From Eucalyptus grandis (Eukaryota > Streptophyta > Magnoliopsida > Myrtales > Myrtaceae), in assembly GCF_016545825.1 (NCBI RefSeq), contig NC_052618.1, positions 40,246,196 through 40,310,195 of the forward strand: 64,000 bases of DNA, given 5' to 3'. Numbering within the stretch: the first letter of the stretch is position 1; each line of letters opens with the position of its first letter. The notes under the pieces were generated by a model that was not told the origin of the DNA, did not search any database, and was given only the letters and a program-made list of their open reading frames with translations. The translations under genes and the position numbers were made by a program. Below, one piece after another: positions 23,393-35,984 of this stretch.

Positions 23393-24325
23393 ATGGAGCA
23401 TCAAGTTGATACTGTTGTTGATGCCTCAATCTCCACCAGTCTAGTTGCACTACCACAACTACCACATATGTCCTATGCCAAACCATTCCCCAACATATCA
23501 AAGATCGAAGTTTTCAATGGCAACAATTTCAGAAGGTGGCAAGAAAGGGTTTTCTCTATCCAAAATGTGCACAGCGTGGCTTTCGTACTTACGGAGGCCA
23601 AACAAACTGATAACAAGCTTCGAGATCAATGGATACGCGTTAATAAGGTATGTAGGCACACAATTATTAGTACTCTTTCTAATGAATTGTTTGATGTCTA
23701 CTGTTTGTACAAGAAAGCAAAAGAAATATGGGACTCCATGACTGCAAAGTACATTGCCGAAGATGTGGGCAGACAAAAATTTGTATTTGGAAATCATTAT
23801 TGATGGGAAATGTTCGATGATAAGGAGATCAAGACACAAATCAATGAATATCACAAGCTAGTGGAGGACTTGAAGACAGAAAACATCAATTTACAAGAAG
23901 AATTTATTGCGGGCCTGCTGATTGAAAAGTTGCATAAGTCTTGGAATAACTACAAGCAACAACTCAAGCACAAGAACAAGTAATTATCACTAGCCGATTT
24001 GATCATGCATATTATCATTGAGGATACAACTCACAAGGAGATCAAAGCTGCCAAAGCTAAGGAAATTGCTACCAGGGCAAATTTGGTGCAAGGGAAATTT
24101 CAACATCGCCAAAATAGGTATTATAACAAAAAACTTGATTACAAACCCAAGGTTGCTCACCCCACCTTCAAAAAGAAAGGCTCTTGCTTTGTTTGTGGAA
24201 AACTAGGTCATCATGCAACGCACTGCAGAAAGAGAATACTGGGAAATGACAATTCTGCTAAACCAAAAGTCAATTTGGTTAAAACAAATGACTCTAATGA
24301 TATAATTGTTGCGGTTATTTCCTAG
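23393..24325 (+). pseudogene. copia gag remnant
   Basis: The first ATG lies only 18 bp after the LTR. The frame reads as copia Gag (FNGNNFRRWQ, then the IWDSMTAKY region) up to a TGA at 23801-23803. It resumes in the same gag homology, with a further stop near 23980, and reaches a zinc knuckle CX2CX4HX4C (CFVCGKLGHHATHC, ~24186-24227). It ends at the TAG at 24323-24325. It would package element RNA in an active relative; here it is broken by stops. Confidence 0.85.
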
Positions 24326-25908
24326 GCTAACATTGTGGCCAATGTGAAAGAGTGGCTAGTAGACTTAGGTGCTACCAGACATATTCGTGCAAACAAAAAT
24401 GCCTTTTCCTCCTGCACGCCAGTAGGGGAATGAGAAGAAATTATTTATCTTGGTGATTTAAGAACAGCTCAAATTTTAGGGAAATGAAACGTTCTTCTCA
24501 AGCTCACATCTGGCAAGACTTTGGCCCTGAATAATGTATTACATGTCCCTAATATAAGGGCAAACCTGGTCTCAGTAGCACTTTTAGAAAAGTTTGGGGT
24601 GAAGGCGTCATTCGAATCTTATAAGATTGTAATGACAAAAAATAATGTCTTTGTGAGAAAGGGTTATTGTAATCAAGGACTTTTTGTTCTTAATGTTTCC
24701 AATATTATCAATGAAAATGCTACGCTTTCGCTTATGTCGCTGAATATGTTGATTTATGGCATGGTAGATTAGGTCATGTTAGTATTTCTTATATTAAGAA
24801 AATGCAAAAATAAGGTTTAATTTCTAGAATTAAAAACCTATGTTTTAATAAATGTATAATATGTGCCGAAACAAAATTAACAAAAAAGCCTTGTATTTCT
24901 GTAAATAGAGAATCTGATTTATTGAGTTTAATTCATATTGATCTAGGAGATTTAAAACAAACTATGACTAGATGAGGTAAAAAATATTACGTGACCTTCA
25001 TTGATGATTATTCTAGATTTACTAAAGTTTATTTGCTTAGGTATAAAGATGAAGCTTTTGATATGTTCCTTTTGTATAAAGCTGATGTAGAAAACCAATT
25101 GAATAAAAGGATAAAAAGAATTAGTTCGGATAGAGGTGGAGAATATGTATTGCTTAACGAATTTTGTGAAAATGAAGGAATTATTCATGAAACTATGCCT
25201 CCTTATTCCCCTGAATCTAATGGCATAGCTGAAAGAAAAAATAGGACTTTGAAAGAGATGATAAATTCTATGCTTGTTAGTTCTACTGCTCCAAATAATT
25301 TATAGGGTGAAGCTATTTTATCTACACGTCACATCCAAAATAGAATACCTTATAAGAAAATTGGTAAAACACCCTATGAATTTTAGAAAGGTTATCGTCC
25401 TAATTTAAAATATTTGAAAGTGTGAGGGTGTCTTGCTAAGGTTATACTTCCTAATTCTAAGAAAATGAAAATAGGATCTAAATCATTTGACTTCATGTTT
25501 ATTGGTTATGCTGAACATAGTGCTACATATAGATTTCTTGTATTAAAAAGTGACGTGCTTGATAATAATACTATAGTTGAGACAAAAAATGCAGAATTTT
25601 TTTAGCATATTTTTCCATTAAGTGTTGATACTATTTGTCCTGCACCTGTTCATAAAAACGTTTTTGAAAATTCAAATGACGAATTGTGAAGGAGCAAAAG
25701 AATAAGGAAAGAAACTTCTTTTGGGAATGATTTTTATACTTATCTTATTGATAATGATCCTTTGACTTATTCTGAAGCAATATCTTCCTCAGAAAGCAAT
25801 TTTTGGAAAGAAGCTATAAAAATCGAGATTGATTCTATCTTACAAAATCAAACTTGGAAATTAGTTGATTTACCACCCGCTGCAAAACCGATAAGTTGTA
25901 AATGGATT

Positions 25909-25956
<48 letters not shown>

Positions 25957-27344
25957 CCTGATGGTTCTATTAATAAATATAAAGCAAGATTAGTTGTAAA
26001 AATGTTTTACTCAAAAACAAAATATTGATTATTTTGACACTTTTACTCCAGTTACAAGAATTTAATCAATTCATGTTTTAATTACTTTGGCTTCTATTTA
26101 CAAACTTATTGTTCACTAAATAGATGTTAAAACAACTTTTAAATGGTGATTTGGAAGAGGAAATTTACATGGTGCAACCTGAAGGCTGTATTTTTCCTAG
26201 CTAAGAAAACAAAGTTTGTAAACTTGTTAAATCCGTATACTGGTTAAAGCAAGCACCAAAGTAATGGTATGAGAAATTTGATGATGTTATAGTTAATAAT
26301 GATTTTTTCTCTATTGCAGTAGATAAATGTGTATACACAAAAAATGTTGATGGTGAATCTATAATTATTAGCTTATATGTTGATGACATGCTTATTTTTG
26401 GTACGTGTATTGATGTAGTGAATGAAACAAAATGTTTATTGACTTCTAAATTCGATATGAAGGACATGAGGGAAGCTAATATTATTTTGGGTGTTAGAAT
26501 CATAAATAGTGATAGTGGTATAATGCTTACTCAAGCGCATTATGGAGAGGCTACTAAAAAAATATGATCACTTTGATGTCAAACCTGTGAATACTCCTTA
26601 TGATTCTAATATCCAATTAATGAAAAATAAAAAAGATGGTGTGGCTCAGTCTAAATATGCTCAAATTATTAGGAGTTTGATGCAGTTGATAAATTATACT
26701 CGACCTAATATAGCTTATGCTGTATGTAGACTGAGCAGATATACATAAAATCCCAATGATAATCATTGGACTGCTTTGAGCAGATTAATGAAATATTTGA
26801 GAGTAACAATGAATTATGGTATTATATATAGTTGATTTCCTACTGTATTAGAAGGATACAGTGATGCTAATTGGATTTCGGATTCAGATGATACAAAATC
26901 CACTAATCCACTAGTGGATATGTATTCACCCTTGGTGGAGGTGCTGTAACTTGGAAATTAGCCAAACAAACAATAATTGCTAAATCCACCATGAAGTCAG
27001 ACGTTGTTGCTCTAGAATTGGCTGGTAATGAGGTTGAGTGGTTAAGAAACCTCTTAGCGGATATTCCTTTGGGAATGAAACCGATACCTTCTGTGTCTAT
27101 GCACTGTGATTGCCAAACGGCAATAGCCATTGCAAAGAATAGAACTTTCAATGGTAAAAATAGACACATTCGATTGAGACATGATATAGTAAAGCAACTG
27201 CTTAAAGATGTAATTATATCCATCGATTTTGTAAAATCAGAAGTGAATTTGGCCGATCCTCTAACTAAACCTGTGGGAAGAAAATTAATTTATGACACAT
27301 CGAGGGGAATGAGACTTAAGCCAATTGAGGAAAAGCAACAGTGA
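24326..27344 (+). pseudogene. copia pol remnant (protease, integrase, RT, RNase H)
   Basis: Domains in order: a protease-like segment (~24350, VDLGATRH, altered from the usual D-S/T-G); an integrase HHCC and core region (~24760-25310, with FIDDYSRF and SDRGGEY); a reverse transcriptase region (~25740-26530, with YVDDM at 26375-26389); and RNase H (~26930-27344, with a DPLTKP tail). Stops interrupt it in most domains, and a (TA)n tract (25912-25954) replaces codons in the first RT block. No function is expected. Confidence 0.85.
25912..25954. repeat. (AT)n microsatellite inside the copia RT
   Basis: About 21 AT units lie directly between the CKWI and NPDGS motifs of the reverse transcriptase remnant. 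Confidence 0.95.
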
Positions 27345-27907
27345 TGGTACCCCAACTTATGTGATTGGCGATCCCATGAATTAGGTTCATATGGGTAATA
27401 GCAAGTCACTTGTTGTTATAGTGATGCACTATTAAAAATTATTGTCCATCTTAAGATAAGAATGGTGCAAAACTGCAAGGAAAAAAGAGGTTGAACTAAA
27501 CTCTTAATGAAATTCCATAGCCATTATTGGTGGTGTATTAAGCTGCATAATACACTTGATGGAATCACCTATATAAGTGTGGAGTGGGGCCGCTCCTATA
27601 AGAATTTTTGGCGAAAATCTCTAAAGCACTTGTGAATAAACCAAACACGCGCATGGCCTATTAGTGCAAAACCACGTTGAACAACAAAGTTTGTGAGAGT
27701 GCAATGTGATTGATGAAAATTATAATTCACAAAAGAAATTTTTGGTTCATAGAAGTTTCAAATTTCACCAATAATTTCGTGAATTATATTATATTTTTCT
27801 AGGGTTGGTTCATAGCCTAACAAGCACCAGTTCCGATGCATTACACTCCAATAACCCAGCATCATATTAATTTTTATTTTCAAAATCTTTTGAAATATGT
27901 GGGGGAT

Positions 27908-28402
27908 TGTTTGAAATATTTACAATAATAATTTTGATAAAAATTAGAACCGCATTGAAGACCATCATTATTTTTAACGGTCACATAACGGCTTCTTAAC
28001 GGCCATATAACGGCTTTTCAATCGTTTTGTAACGTTTAATTTATTTCTCAAATAAATCCTTCATTATTTTGCAACGGCTATTTTAACAGCTCTATTTTGT
28101 TTGAATATAAAATCTCATAATGCAATCTTAAAAATACACACTGAATGAAACAGAGAATATTCTTTCTTTTTGAAATCTTTCCTTTCCTTTTTCTTGTTGG
28201 GTTATACACAGACGTTGTTTCTGTTCCTTCTTATATTCAGTGCGGAATATAGAAGAAGGTTTGTTGTATCTTGGGAGAATAGCCATCAGAAGTCTATCGC
28301 ACTGAGTTTTGCACTCCGAGGAGCAAAATTATCCTTAAGAACAATGCTTACGCTTGCACACCTTAGACAAATTTATTTGTTCTCATTAGTTTTTTCCTAC
28401 AA
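27908..28402 (+). repeat. 3' LTR of the copia element
   Basis: Follows the purine tract GTGGGGGAT and starts TGTTTGAAATATTTAC; it aligns with the 5' LTR to the shared end TTTTCCTACA. Scattered substitutions and a ~20-bp deletion near its start indicate an old insertion. Confidence 0.85.
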
Positions 28403-28952
28403 CCATGTGCTACCATCTCCTTCGACTTCCGACCTCAAGGCTAGCGACCAGAGAAAATACGTGTTAGGTCATTTTGTTTATTCTGTAACTCTCTCTTTTT
28501 ATCTTCAGTCCCTCTGTTTGTTTTTCGTGATTTCTCACTGTTTTAACTCCATTGTCTACCCTTAACCTTGCAAATTTTGCTGTGTGAAACTGAAAGATAG
28601 ATGAATGGGTATCATAAAAATTCTAGGCTATAATATGCTTCAATGGGAGTGTAGTAGTCTTTGTAATGTAGATGGGTTATACGATTTTATGGAATTTAAG
28701 AAGTAAGTGGTGGTGTCGTTTGACTCAACCTTCGATAGTGTTTGTCTTCCCCATTGGAACTTTCACAAAGATCTGCATCATTTCTTCGTGATGGAGGAGA
28801 TGATGGTTTAGGATGATGGCCAAGGAGAATATGTGAAGGGTGAAGAGGTTTTACATTAGGGTATTTTAGGGTAGGGGAAATGGATTGGTGATTATTTCAT
28901 TTTTTGTCAACATTACCAAGTCATCTATTCTTTGTACCTTTTTTTTTTTTTT
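28403..28952. repeat. 3' flank of HMGR copy 2 (right of the copia insertion)
   Basis: Continues the alignment with 11880-12420 (GACTTCCGACCTCAAGGCTAGCGACCAGAG). It contains the first unit of the ~225-bp tandem array. Open frames here are incidental. Confidence 0.75.
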
Positions 28953-30162
28953 GGGATAAGTATACTAATGGTGCAATAAGTTGTGTACGGCGCTCACTTT
29001 GGTGCCAAAAGTTTCCGTCGGATCATTTAAGTGCCAAAAAATTTGAAAAACGCATACTTTGGTGCCAACGTCGATCTGATCGGCCGGAAATCTGACGTGG
29101 CCTTTTTTTTTATTAATTTCTTATGCTGATGTGGCTCGCCGGAGTTTCCATTAGATCACTTAGGCCTTCAAATGACATCGTTTTAGCATCCTAACACCAA
29201 AACGACGCCGTTTTGTGTCTTTCTCCCAAATTCAAAACCCTAAATCCTCAAACAACGCCGTTTTGTGTCGTCTTCTTCTCTGAGCAGATTCATCTTCTTC
29301 CTCGAACAGATCCAGCAACACCAACAGCACCAAACCAACAACGCCAGCAGCAGAGAACCAGCAACACCAGTAATTTTCTAGAAAAGAAACCACGCATTCG
29401 CCTCCACCCTCCCCCAGTAGTTTTCCCCATTTTCAATCACCTTATCAACCTTTCAAATCCCTGAATCTTAGCCTCACCACCGCCTTTTCCCAAGAAATAT
29501 CGTTGGGTGCAGAGGAAACGCGAGCTCAAAGAATCCCCAGACGCACGAGCGATTCGGCCAATGGTAGCCACGAAGATCTGGAACTCCACGAAGGTTGTCG
29601 GGGAAGCCAGCTGCTACAAAGGCGATGGCCATGGCCCCGCCATCCCCTCCTCCGCCCTCATCCTCGACACCTCCCTCTTTCTCGGGATTTTCTGTCCGTT
29701 TTTCTTTTCTTTCTTTCTTTTGTCTTGCTGTGGCAAGCAACTACAATGGAGGTTGAGGGATGGCGGCTAAGCGACGATGGCCGAGGGACGGCGGCCAAGT
29801 GACAGTGGCTGAGGGACGGCGGCTGAGCGACAGTGGACGAGCAATGGCGGACTAAAAAACCCTAATTTCAATCTCCAAATAAAATTAACAAAATAGCGTT
29901 GTTTTTGTGAGGCTATCCACGTAGGACGACAAAACAACGTCGTTTTCTTAAAAAAGACGGAAAACGACGTTGTTTAAAAGGCTCCACGATTTTTTTAAAA
30001 ATATAAAAGCCACGTAATCATTTTGGCCGGAATCTGTCGTCGGTGGCACTAGAGTGATCATTTTTCCTCCGATTTGGCACTTAAGTGATCCGGCAGAAAC
30101 TTTTGGCACTAAAGTGAGCGCCGTACACAACTTATGACACCATTAGTGTACTTATCCCCCCC
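28953..30162. mobile_element. Mutator-like element with ~100-bp terminal inverted repeats
   Basis: GGGATAAGTATACTAATGGT at 28953 and the reverse complement of the right end (GGGATAAGTACACTAATGGT) start inverted repeats that stay similar for ~100 bp. Poly-T on both sides fits a T-rich target duplication. The middle (29200-29850) is unlike the ends. It has an open stretch 29507-29770 (frame containing MVATKIWNSTKVVGEASCYK) and ACGACGCCGTTTT motifs, so a captured host-gene fragment (Pack-MULE) is possible. No transposase is seen. Confidence 0.75.
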
Positions 30163-30769
30163 CTCTTTTTTTTTGTCTAATCCTATCGTATAATATATTT
30201 ATTAGGATTTCCACAAAGATCTGCATCATTTCTTCGCGATGGAGGAGATGATGGGTTAGGATGATGACCAAGGGGAATATGTGAAGCATGAAGAGGTTTT
30301 ACATGAGGGTACTTTAGGGCAAGGAAAATGGATTGGTGATTATTTCATTTTTGTCAACATTACCAAGTCGTCTATCTTTGTACCCAATTTTTATTGTATG
30401 ATCCTATTGTATAATTTATTTATTGGGATTTTCACAAAGATCTGCATCGTTTCTTCATGATGGAGGAGAAGATCATTTAGGATGATGACCAAGGAGAATG
30501 TGTGAAGCGTGAAGAGGTTTTACATAAGGGTTTTTTAAGGAAGGGAAATGGGTTGGTGATTATTTTATTTTTTTTTTTGTCAATATTACCAAGTCATCTA
30601 TCTTTTGTACCCATTTCTTTTAGTATGATCCTATAGTATAATATATTTATTGGGATTTTCATAAAGATCTGCATTGTTTCTTCGCGAGGAAGGAGATGAC
30701 AGTCAAGGATGATGACGAAAAAGAATATAGGAAGCATGAAGAGGCTTTACATTGGAGTTTTTAAGGGAA

Positions 30770-31773
30770 AAGTGCCAAAAAGTCCTAAACTTTTTGGTTT
30801 TGTGCTGATTTAGTCCTAAACCTTTTTTTGTTGCCGATTTAGTCCTAAACCTTTTTTTGTTGCCAATTTAGTCCTAAACCTTTTTATGTTGTACCAATTC
30901 AGTCCTTTCCAGCCAATTTTGGCTGGATTTTGCTGACTGGACGCCGGCCGGCTGACGTAGCCTTATCGGCGCCGACGTGTACAATTTTTAATAATTTTTA
31001 ATTTTTTTTAATTTTTTTTATCTTTTAATTTTTAATTTTTCTTTTTTCTTTTTCTTTTTTTCTTCTCATCTTCTTCCTTCAGTTGGTCGCCGGAGCTCAA
31101 CGACCAGCTAGAGGCAATGGCCGGCAAGGTCGAGGTCGACCTCGACGGCCACCTCGCCGATGGCCGTGATGGCGGCCTGGGTGGTGAGGCTCGCCCTCGT
31201 TGGATCTAGCGAGGGTCGAGCCTCGCCCATGGCTGGCGAGGGCGAGTCCCGCAAGCTCGGACGAGGAGGCGGCCTTGAGTTGGCCTCATGCGAGCTGGCG
31301 GGGCTCGACCCTCGCCGATCCGGCGAGGGCGAGCCTCGCCACCCATGCCTCGAGGGCGGCCTCGTGCCGGGCGGGCGAGGCCGTCCTCCCGGCCACGGCA
31401 AGGGGGCCAGCGAGGTCGACCTCAACCTCGCCGGCCGTTGCCTGGCCGGTCACCGAGCTCCGGCGACCGACTAGAGGAAGAAAATGAGAAGAAAAAGAAA
31501 AAGAAAAAAAGAAAAGAATAAAAATAAAAAGAGAAAAAAAAAAAAGTAAAAAGAGAAAAATATTAAAATATTATTAAAAGTTGTACACGTCAACGCCGAT
31601 TATGCCACGTCAACCGACCGACGTCCGATTAGCAAAATTCGGCCAAAATTGACCAGAAAAGACTAAATTGGCACAACATAAGAATGTTTAGAACTAAATC
31701 GGCACCAAAAAAATGTTTAGGACTAAATCGGCACAAAGTCAAAAGGTTTAGGACTTTTTTGGCACTTTTCCCG
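30770..31773. mobile_element. Foldback Mutator-like MITE with GC-rich core
   Basis: The left end GGAAAAGTGCCAAAAAGTCC mirrors the right end (CCTAAACC...TTTGGCACTTTTCC). The inverted repeats run through AT-rich arms and into the GC-rich centre, where GGTCGCCGGAGCTC (~31084) is mirrored by GAGCTCCGGCGACC (~31457). The core (31085-31480) is dense in CTCGCC/GGCGAGG. The flanks GTTTTTAAG and GTTTTTTTAAG resemble a 9-11-bp target duplication. Open frames in the core are compositional artefacts. Confidence 0.75.
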
Positions 31774-33996
31774 TTTTTTTAAGGTAGGGGAAATGGGCTG
31801 GTGATCATTTCATTTTTTTTATCAACATTACCAAGTCGTCTATCTTTTGTACCATTTTTTTTGTCTGATCCTATCATTGATATATCTACTAGGATTTTCG
31901 CAAAGATCTGCATCGTTTCTTCGCAATGAAGGAGATGACGATTTAGGATGATGACGAAGAAGAATATGGGAAGCGTGAAGAGGTTTTACATTGGAGTTTT
32001 TTAAGGCAGGGGAAATGGATTGGTGATTATTTCATTTTTTGTCAAGACTACCAAGTCCTCTATCTTTTTGTACACATTTTTTTGTCCGACCCTATCCTAT
32101 AATATATCTATTTGACAAGCCATTAGGTGTGCTATATACTGTGTGCAAGTAACAAAATCCTGCTCCCTCACTAAAATGATTACTGTATGAAAGTTGTAAC
32201 ATTTTTATTGTCTTTTTTCCATTGTTGAGATGTAATGTTTCTCGATATTGCACATTGAATTCCTCATGCGCTTCAAGCTAAAGCACATTATGCTACCATT
32301 TATTTCTTTAGTGTAGTAAATTTGGCGCCAGCTACAGTAGACTTTTTTGCATTGGGTTGATGACCAATCATTTATTTCTTTCGCACACGCATTAGGTCAA
32401 CATTGGCTACTCGTTCTGCCTATATAGTGCGCATGTGCGAATTTAATGCCTTTGTTAATATTATGTACCTTTCTCGAAACGAATAAACGCGGAGCTTTCC
32501 TAATGAACCACCCTATTAATAACGGAGTTGTCCAAACCCCAAAGAAGAGCAGTGTCGAAACACCTAATGCAGATATTGACCAACCTCGAGACTTTGTTAG
32601 ATCATAAATTGATTTGCATATATATATATATATATATAGACACACATTTGTGCTACGTTTCATAAGGACTTTTATTAGATAGGACATGCTGTCATCGTTG
32701 TCGATCAACTAATAGATCAAACAATGGTATTCGCAGAGAGTAAATGTAGAGTCTGATTAACTTTTGCCGTCCCATTTTAATGTAGATGAGGTTTGGTTGG
32801 ATTTGATTCATCATTCAAGAAACAACCTGAAAATTGAAGAGGGTATCAAGTACCAGGAACAAGAACGTATATAGTTAAGATGGTGCGGTAAGGTTTAGCT
32901 AGTTGACGGTAAAGTAGAGTTTGATTAACATTCCCTGTGTATGTTTTACTACATGTGATTGCTTGGATTTATGACGTCATACTAATGCATGCACGTAGGC
33001 ATGCAATGGACTGGTTTTCAGAATATGAAGAAAAACCCTACCTTTCCTTAACTACAGAAACTGTTTGATCATCTAAACTAGGGGAGAAAGTTTGTCGGAC
33101 CATATAAAGCTAGGGTTCGCAAATTTTATAGATTCTCTAATCATATTTAACATCATATTTAGATGGGACGTTCGTCCTTTTAATAATGCACTTCCAACAT
33201 GAAGTTTTTTCTTTTATTAGCTTACATTTTAAATAATATATACGTAGTGTTTTGATTAGAAAGGATTTAGTCCTTTTTAATCATGTTTTAGCTTTTGTTT
33301 TTACTTTCTCCATTATCCAAAACAGGAAAAATTCCAAATAAAGGCCTAAAATGGCCTAAAAATATTCTTATTTTTCAAATAAGAATCTTAAGTGGATCAT
33401 GTTTTAAATAAGGGACTAAAGTGATCATGGTAATTTCAAATAAAAGCTTGACCTTACCGGTCGATTAAAATATTCTAGCCATCGATCAATGGCATTTTTT
33501 TCCAAAGACAATTTCACTCTAAATTTTAATTAAAAATTAAGAAAACTAAAAATTTTTAGAAAAGAAAAAATGCAAGTGCTAGGGTTGGCCCTAGCCCTCT
33601 CTCTTGTGGCTACCTAAATAGTACTAACATTGCACAACACGTGACACAACACGTCATTTCTTAAAAAAAGAGAGAAAATTCCGATGCGTTGAGATACGTT
33701 TATAATTTTTATGATTATTTCAATCAAATTAATTTGATTTTTAAATTCACAAATAAATAAATAATAATAAATAGTCTAGATTGAATATACACTAAAAACA
33801 TTCATCCACCATTTGTTGATATCAGTTATTGTTTCAATATGAAAAAATTCAACTACATTCCATTCCAATAATCCATAAAACTTGAAAGGAAAAAAAAATC
33901 AATCCACATTCCACTATTAAATTTAACATTTAACAACAAGTTGAAAAAAAAATCAACAATTCACCATCAATTATAACAAAATTCTTTCTTTTCCCC

Positions 33997-33997
<1 letters not shown>

Positions 33998-34029
<32 letters not shown>
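33998..34029. repeat. (TTA)n microsatellite
   Basis: A simple run of about ten TTA units. Confidence 0.9.
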
Positions 34030-34892
34030 TTTACATATATACATTTCGACTCCTCTTTTATTGAAAATTTTTAAAATTTACCTTGTGCGTGTTGAAATCA
34101 CATGTCAAAATTTCGGAATCACGTGTTGGGAGAGTTGACCACGTGTTGGATTTTCCGATGCCTATTAAACATGTCGAAGCGTGTTGGATCATTTCAGAGT
34201 ATCGACACTACATGAAGGTTCCCAAAGAGTGTCGATACTTATTAGATGGCTGCCGCTCCATCGTCAGTGGGGCATTGACAATGGTTAACGGGGTTGCCAA
34301 TGCCTTGGCAAAGGTCTGCGACCCTCTCCCGGATGCGGGCGAGGAGTGTTGGCAACCACCGGCAATGGGGCAATTGACTCATGAGGAGAAGAATTGAAGC
34401 TTGATGTGGCGCATGAAAACACTGATAGAGACGGATACGCTTGCTTGTGCGATCTTGGCTCGTGGGGGGAGGCGGGGTTACATACCAGCGTAAGAGACGG
34501 AGGAATTGATGGCGAGGATTCTGGTCAGGCCTCTGACATAGCAAAGCCTGCCGTCGAGCCTCTCCCTCCCTTCATAGGAAAGAATATTCACCTAGATTTG
34601 GGAGAAGGTCATGACGCTCTATGGGTTCCTAGTGCTCATGACTTATAAGCTACTGATTTTGTTAAAACATTTTTGTCAACTGAATCTTGCTTTTTGAATT
34701 GAGCTTTTGATTCTTCTCTTTTCAAGCTGCAGAAAGAAGGAATTGAAGATCTCCTCCTCAAGAAAGAGAAGAGGCAGAACAAACTCACCAACTCATACAA
34801 TAGTTTATGGATTAATCTTTCGAATGTAAGGCTTCTTTCCTCTTAAGTTCTCTCTTTTTGGCTATACTAGTTCGTCGATTTTCACTTAAAAC

Positions 34893-35761
34893 TAGACCTA
34901 TTAGTAAACGGGTGCGTCAGGTCGGGTTTGGGTCGGGTCATAAATGGTCCGACCCAAATCAACCCATTTAACCCATTTAAGACCCATACCATACCCGACC
35001 CGACCCGATCCATACCCAACTCATACCCGACCCATTTAACTAAATTTAATAAAGCTTATTATTATATATATTAGTTTTTAAAAAATAGTATTGCTAAAAT
35101 AGTTTTATAGAACATAAATTTAATGGATAATTTTTATAATTTTTAAAATAATTATTTTAAAAAATTGAATTTAATTATTTTTTAATTTTTTAGATATAAT
35201 TTTCATTCGTTTTCTTTTCTCCTTTCTTTTTCTTTTTCTTCTTCTCCTTCTTTGGCCGGCCACCCCACGACGATGGCCGGTGACCGGCCCACAGGTGAGC
35301 CTCGAGCTCGCCCACGCCGGCGGGCTCAAGGCTCACCGGCGAGTTCAAGTCTCGCCGGGCGTCGGCGAGGCCTCCGCCTCACCAAATTCGGCGAGCTCGA
35401 GGCTTGCCTGGCCGGTCGTTGGCCATCGCCATGCCGGCGACTGGTAGGAGGAAGGAGAAAGAAAAAAAAAGGAAAGAAAAAAAAAAAAATAAAATAAAAA
35501 ATTATAATTTCGATTTTTATAAAAAAATATTTTTGGAAAGTTAAAGAGAAAAGAAAGAAATTATAAGGTTTTGGTTACAAATGGGTTATTAATCCAACCC
35601 ATTTAAAACCCACTTAAGACCCATTTAAGACCTACATATCTTAAGCCTTTAGTTATGAAACCCATTTAACTACTATTATCTAAAAACAAGTGACCCATAT
35701 ATGACCCATTTATGATTTAAGTGGGTCATATATGGGTTTAAGACCCATTTTAACACCTCTA
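34893..35761. mobile_element. Non-autonomous hAT-like element (family 2) with GC-rich core
   Basis: The 869-bp element lies between CTTAAAAC (34885-34892) and CTTATAAC (35762-35769), an 8-bp duplication with one mismatch. Its right end read inward is TAGAGGTGTTAAAATGGG, and the left end TAGACCTATTAGTAAACGGG matches imperfectly. The arms are rich in GACCCATTTA/GGGTCATA. The core (35255-35450) is a GC-rich island between a pyrimidine tract and a purine tract. No transposase is present. Confidence 0.75.
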
Positions 35762-35947
35762 CTTATAACCAGTCTCTCATGGATTTTGGCTTCATCTACG
35801 GTGCTGATGCTCAAAACGGAACTCGCGAACTTGGCCGGAGCTTGCGCTGGCAAATTGACCTACACCAAAATCGAGTTCAGGCGTCTGGAATTTCTACCCA
35901 ATAAACTCCCTGATCGTAAGGGAACAGAGAGACAGAGACACGGGGAG

Positions 35948-35984
35948 GGAGGGAGGGAGGGAGAGAGAGAGAGAGAGAGAGAAG
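35948..35984. repeat. (GGGA)n/(GA)n microsatellite
   Basis: A purine-only run. The paralogous position in B' (17221-17244) is also (GA)n, and copy A has a shorter AGAGAG run (~7330). Confidence 0.85.

Larger units (their letters stand above)
22861..28402 (+). mobile_element. Degenerate Ty1/copia LTR retrotransposon
   Basis: A ~5.5-kb element has two ~500-bp LTRs and the copia domain order gag - protease - integrase - reverse transcriptase - RNase H. The insertion site is clear because the flanks join into the sequence found uninterrupted at ~11875-11885 after HMGR copy 1. ACCATG occurs on both sides (22857-22862 and 28403-28408), consistent with a 5-6-bp target duplication. The polypurine tract TGTGGGGGAT precedes the 3' LTR. 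Many in-frame stops and a microsatellite in the polymerase show it is dead. Confidence 0.9.
28740..32110. repeat. Tandem array of a ~225-bp unit, split by two foldback transposons
   Basis: Five units share CAAAGATCTGCATC, GGATGATGAC, GAAGAGG.TTTACAT, GGAAATGG.TTGGTGATTATTTCATTTTT (partly) and CCTAT.CTATAAT. CAAAGATCTGCAT occurs near 28766, 30214, 30434, 30662 and 31900, so the spacing is 220-228 bp once the insertions at 28953-30162 and 30770-31773 are removed. Copy 1 has one unit (12220-12450), so the amplification is specific to the copy 2 side. Confidence 0.8.

Noticed and set aside
31108..31521. Overlapping open frames on both strands in the GC-rich core
   Set aside because: GC-rich repeats lack stop codons in most frames; there is no start context, motif or conservation with other cores.
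34083..34648. Two open frames (104 and 84 codons) as a gene fragment
   Set aside because: The frames overlap, lack recognisable domains and are absent from the other spacer copies; probably part of an unassigned insert.
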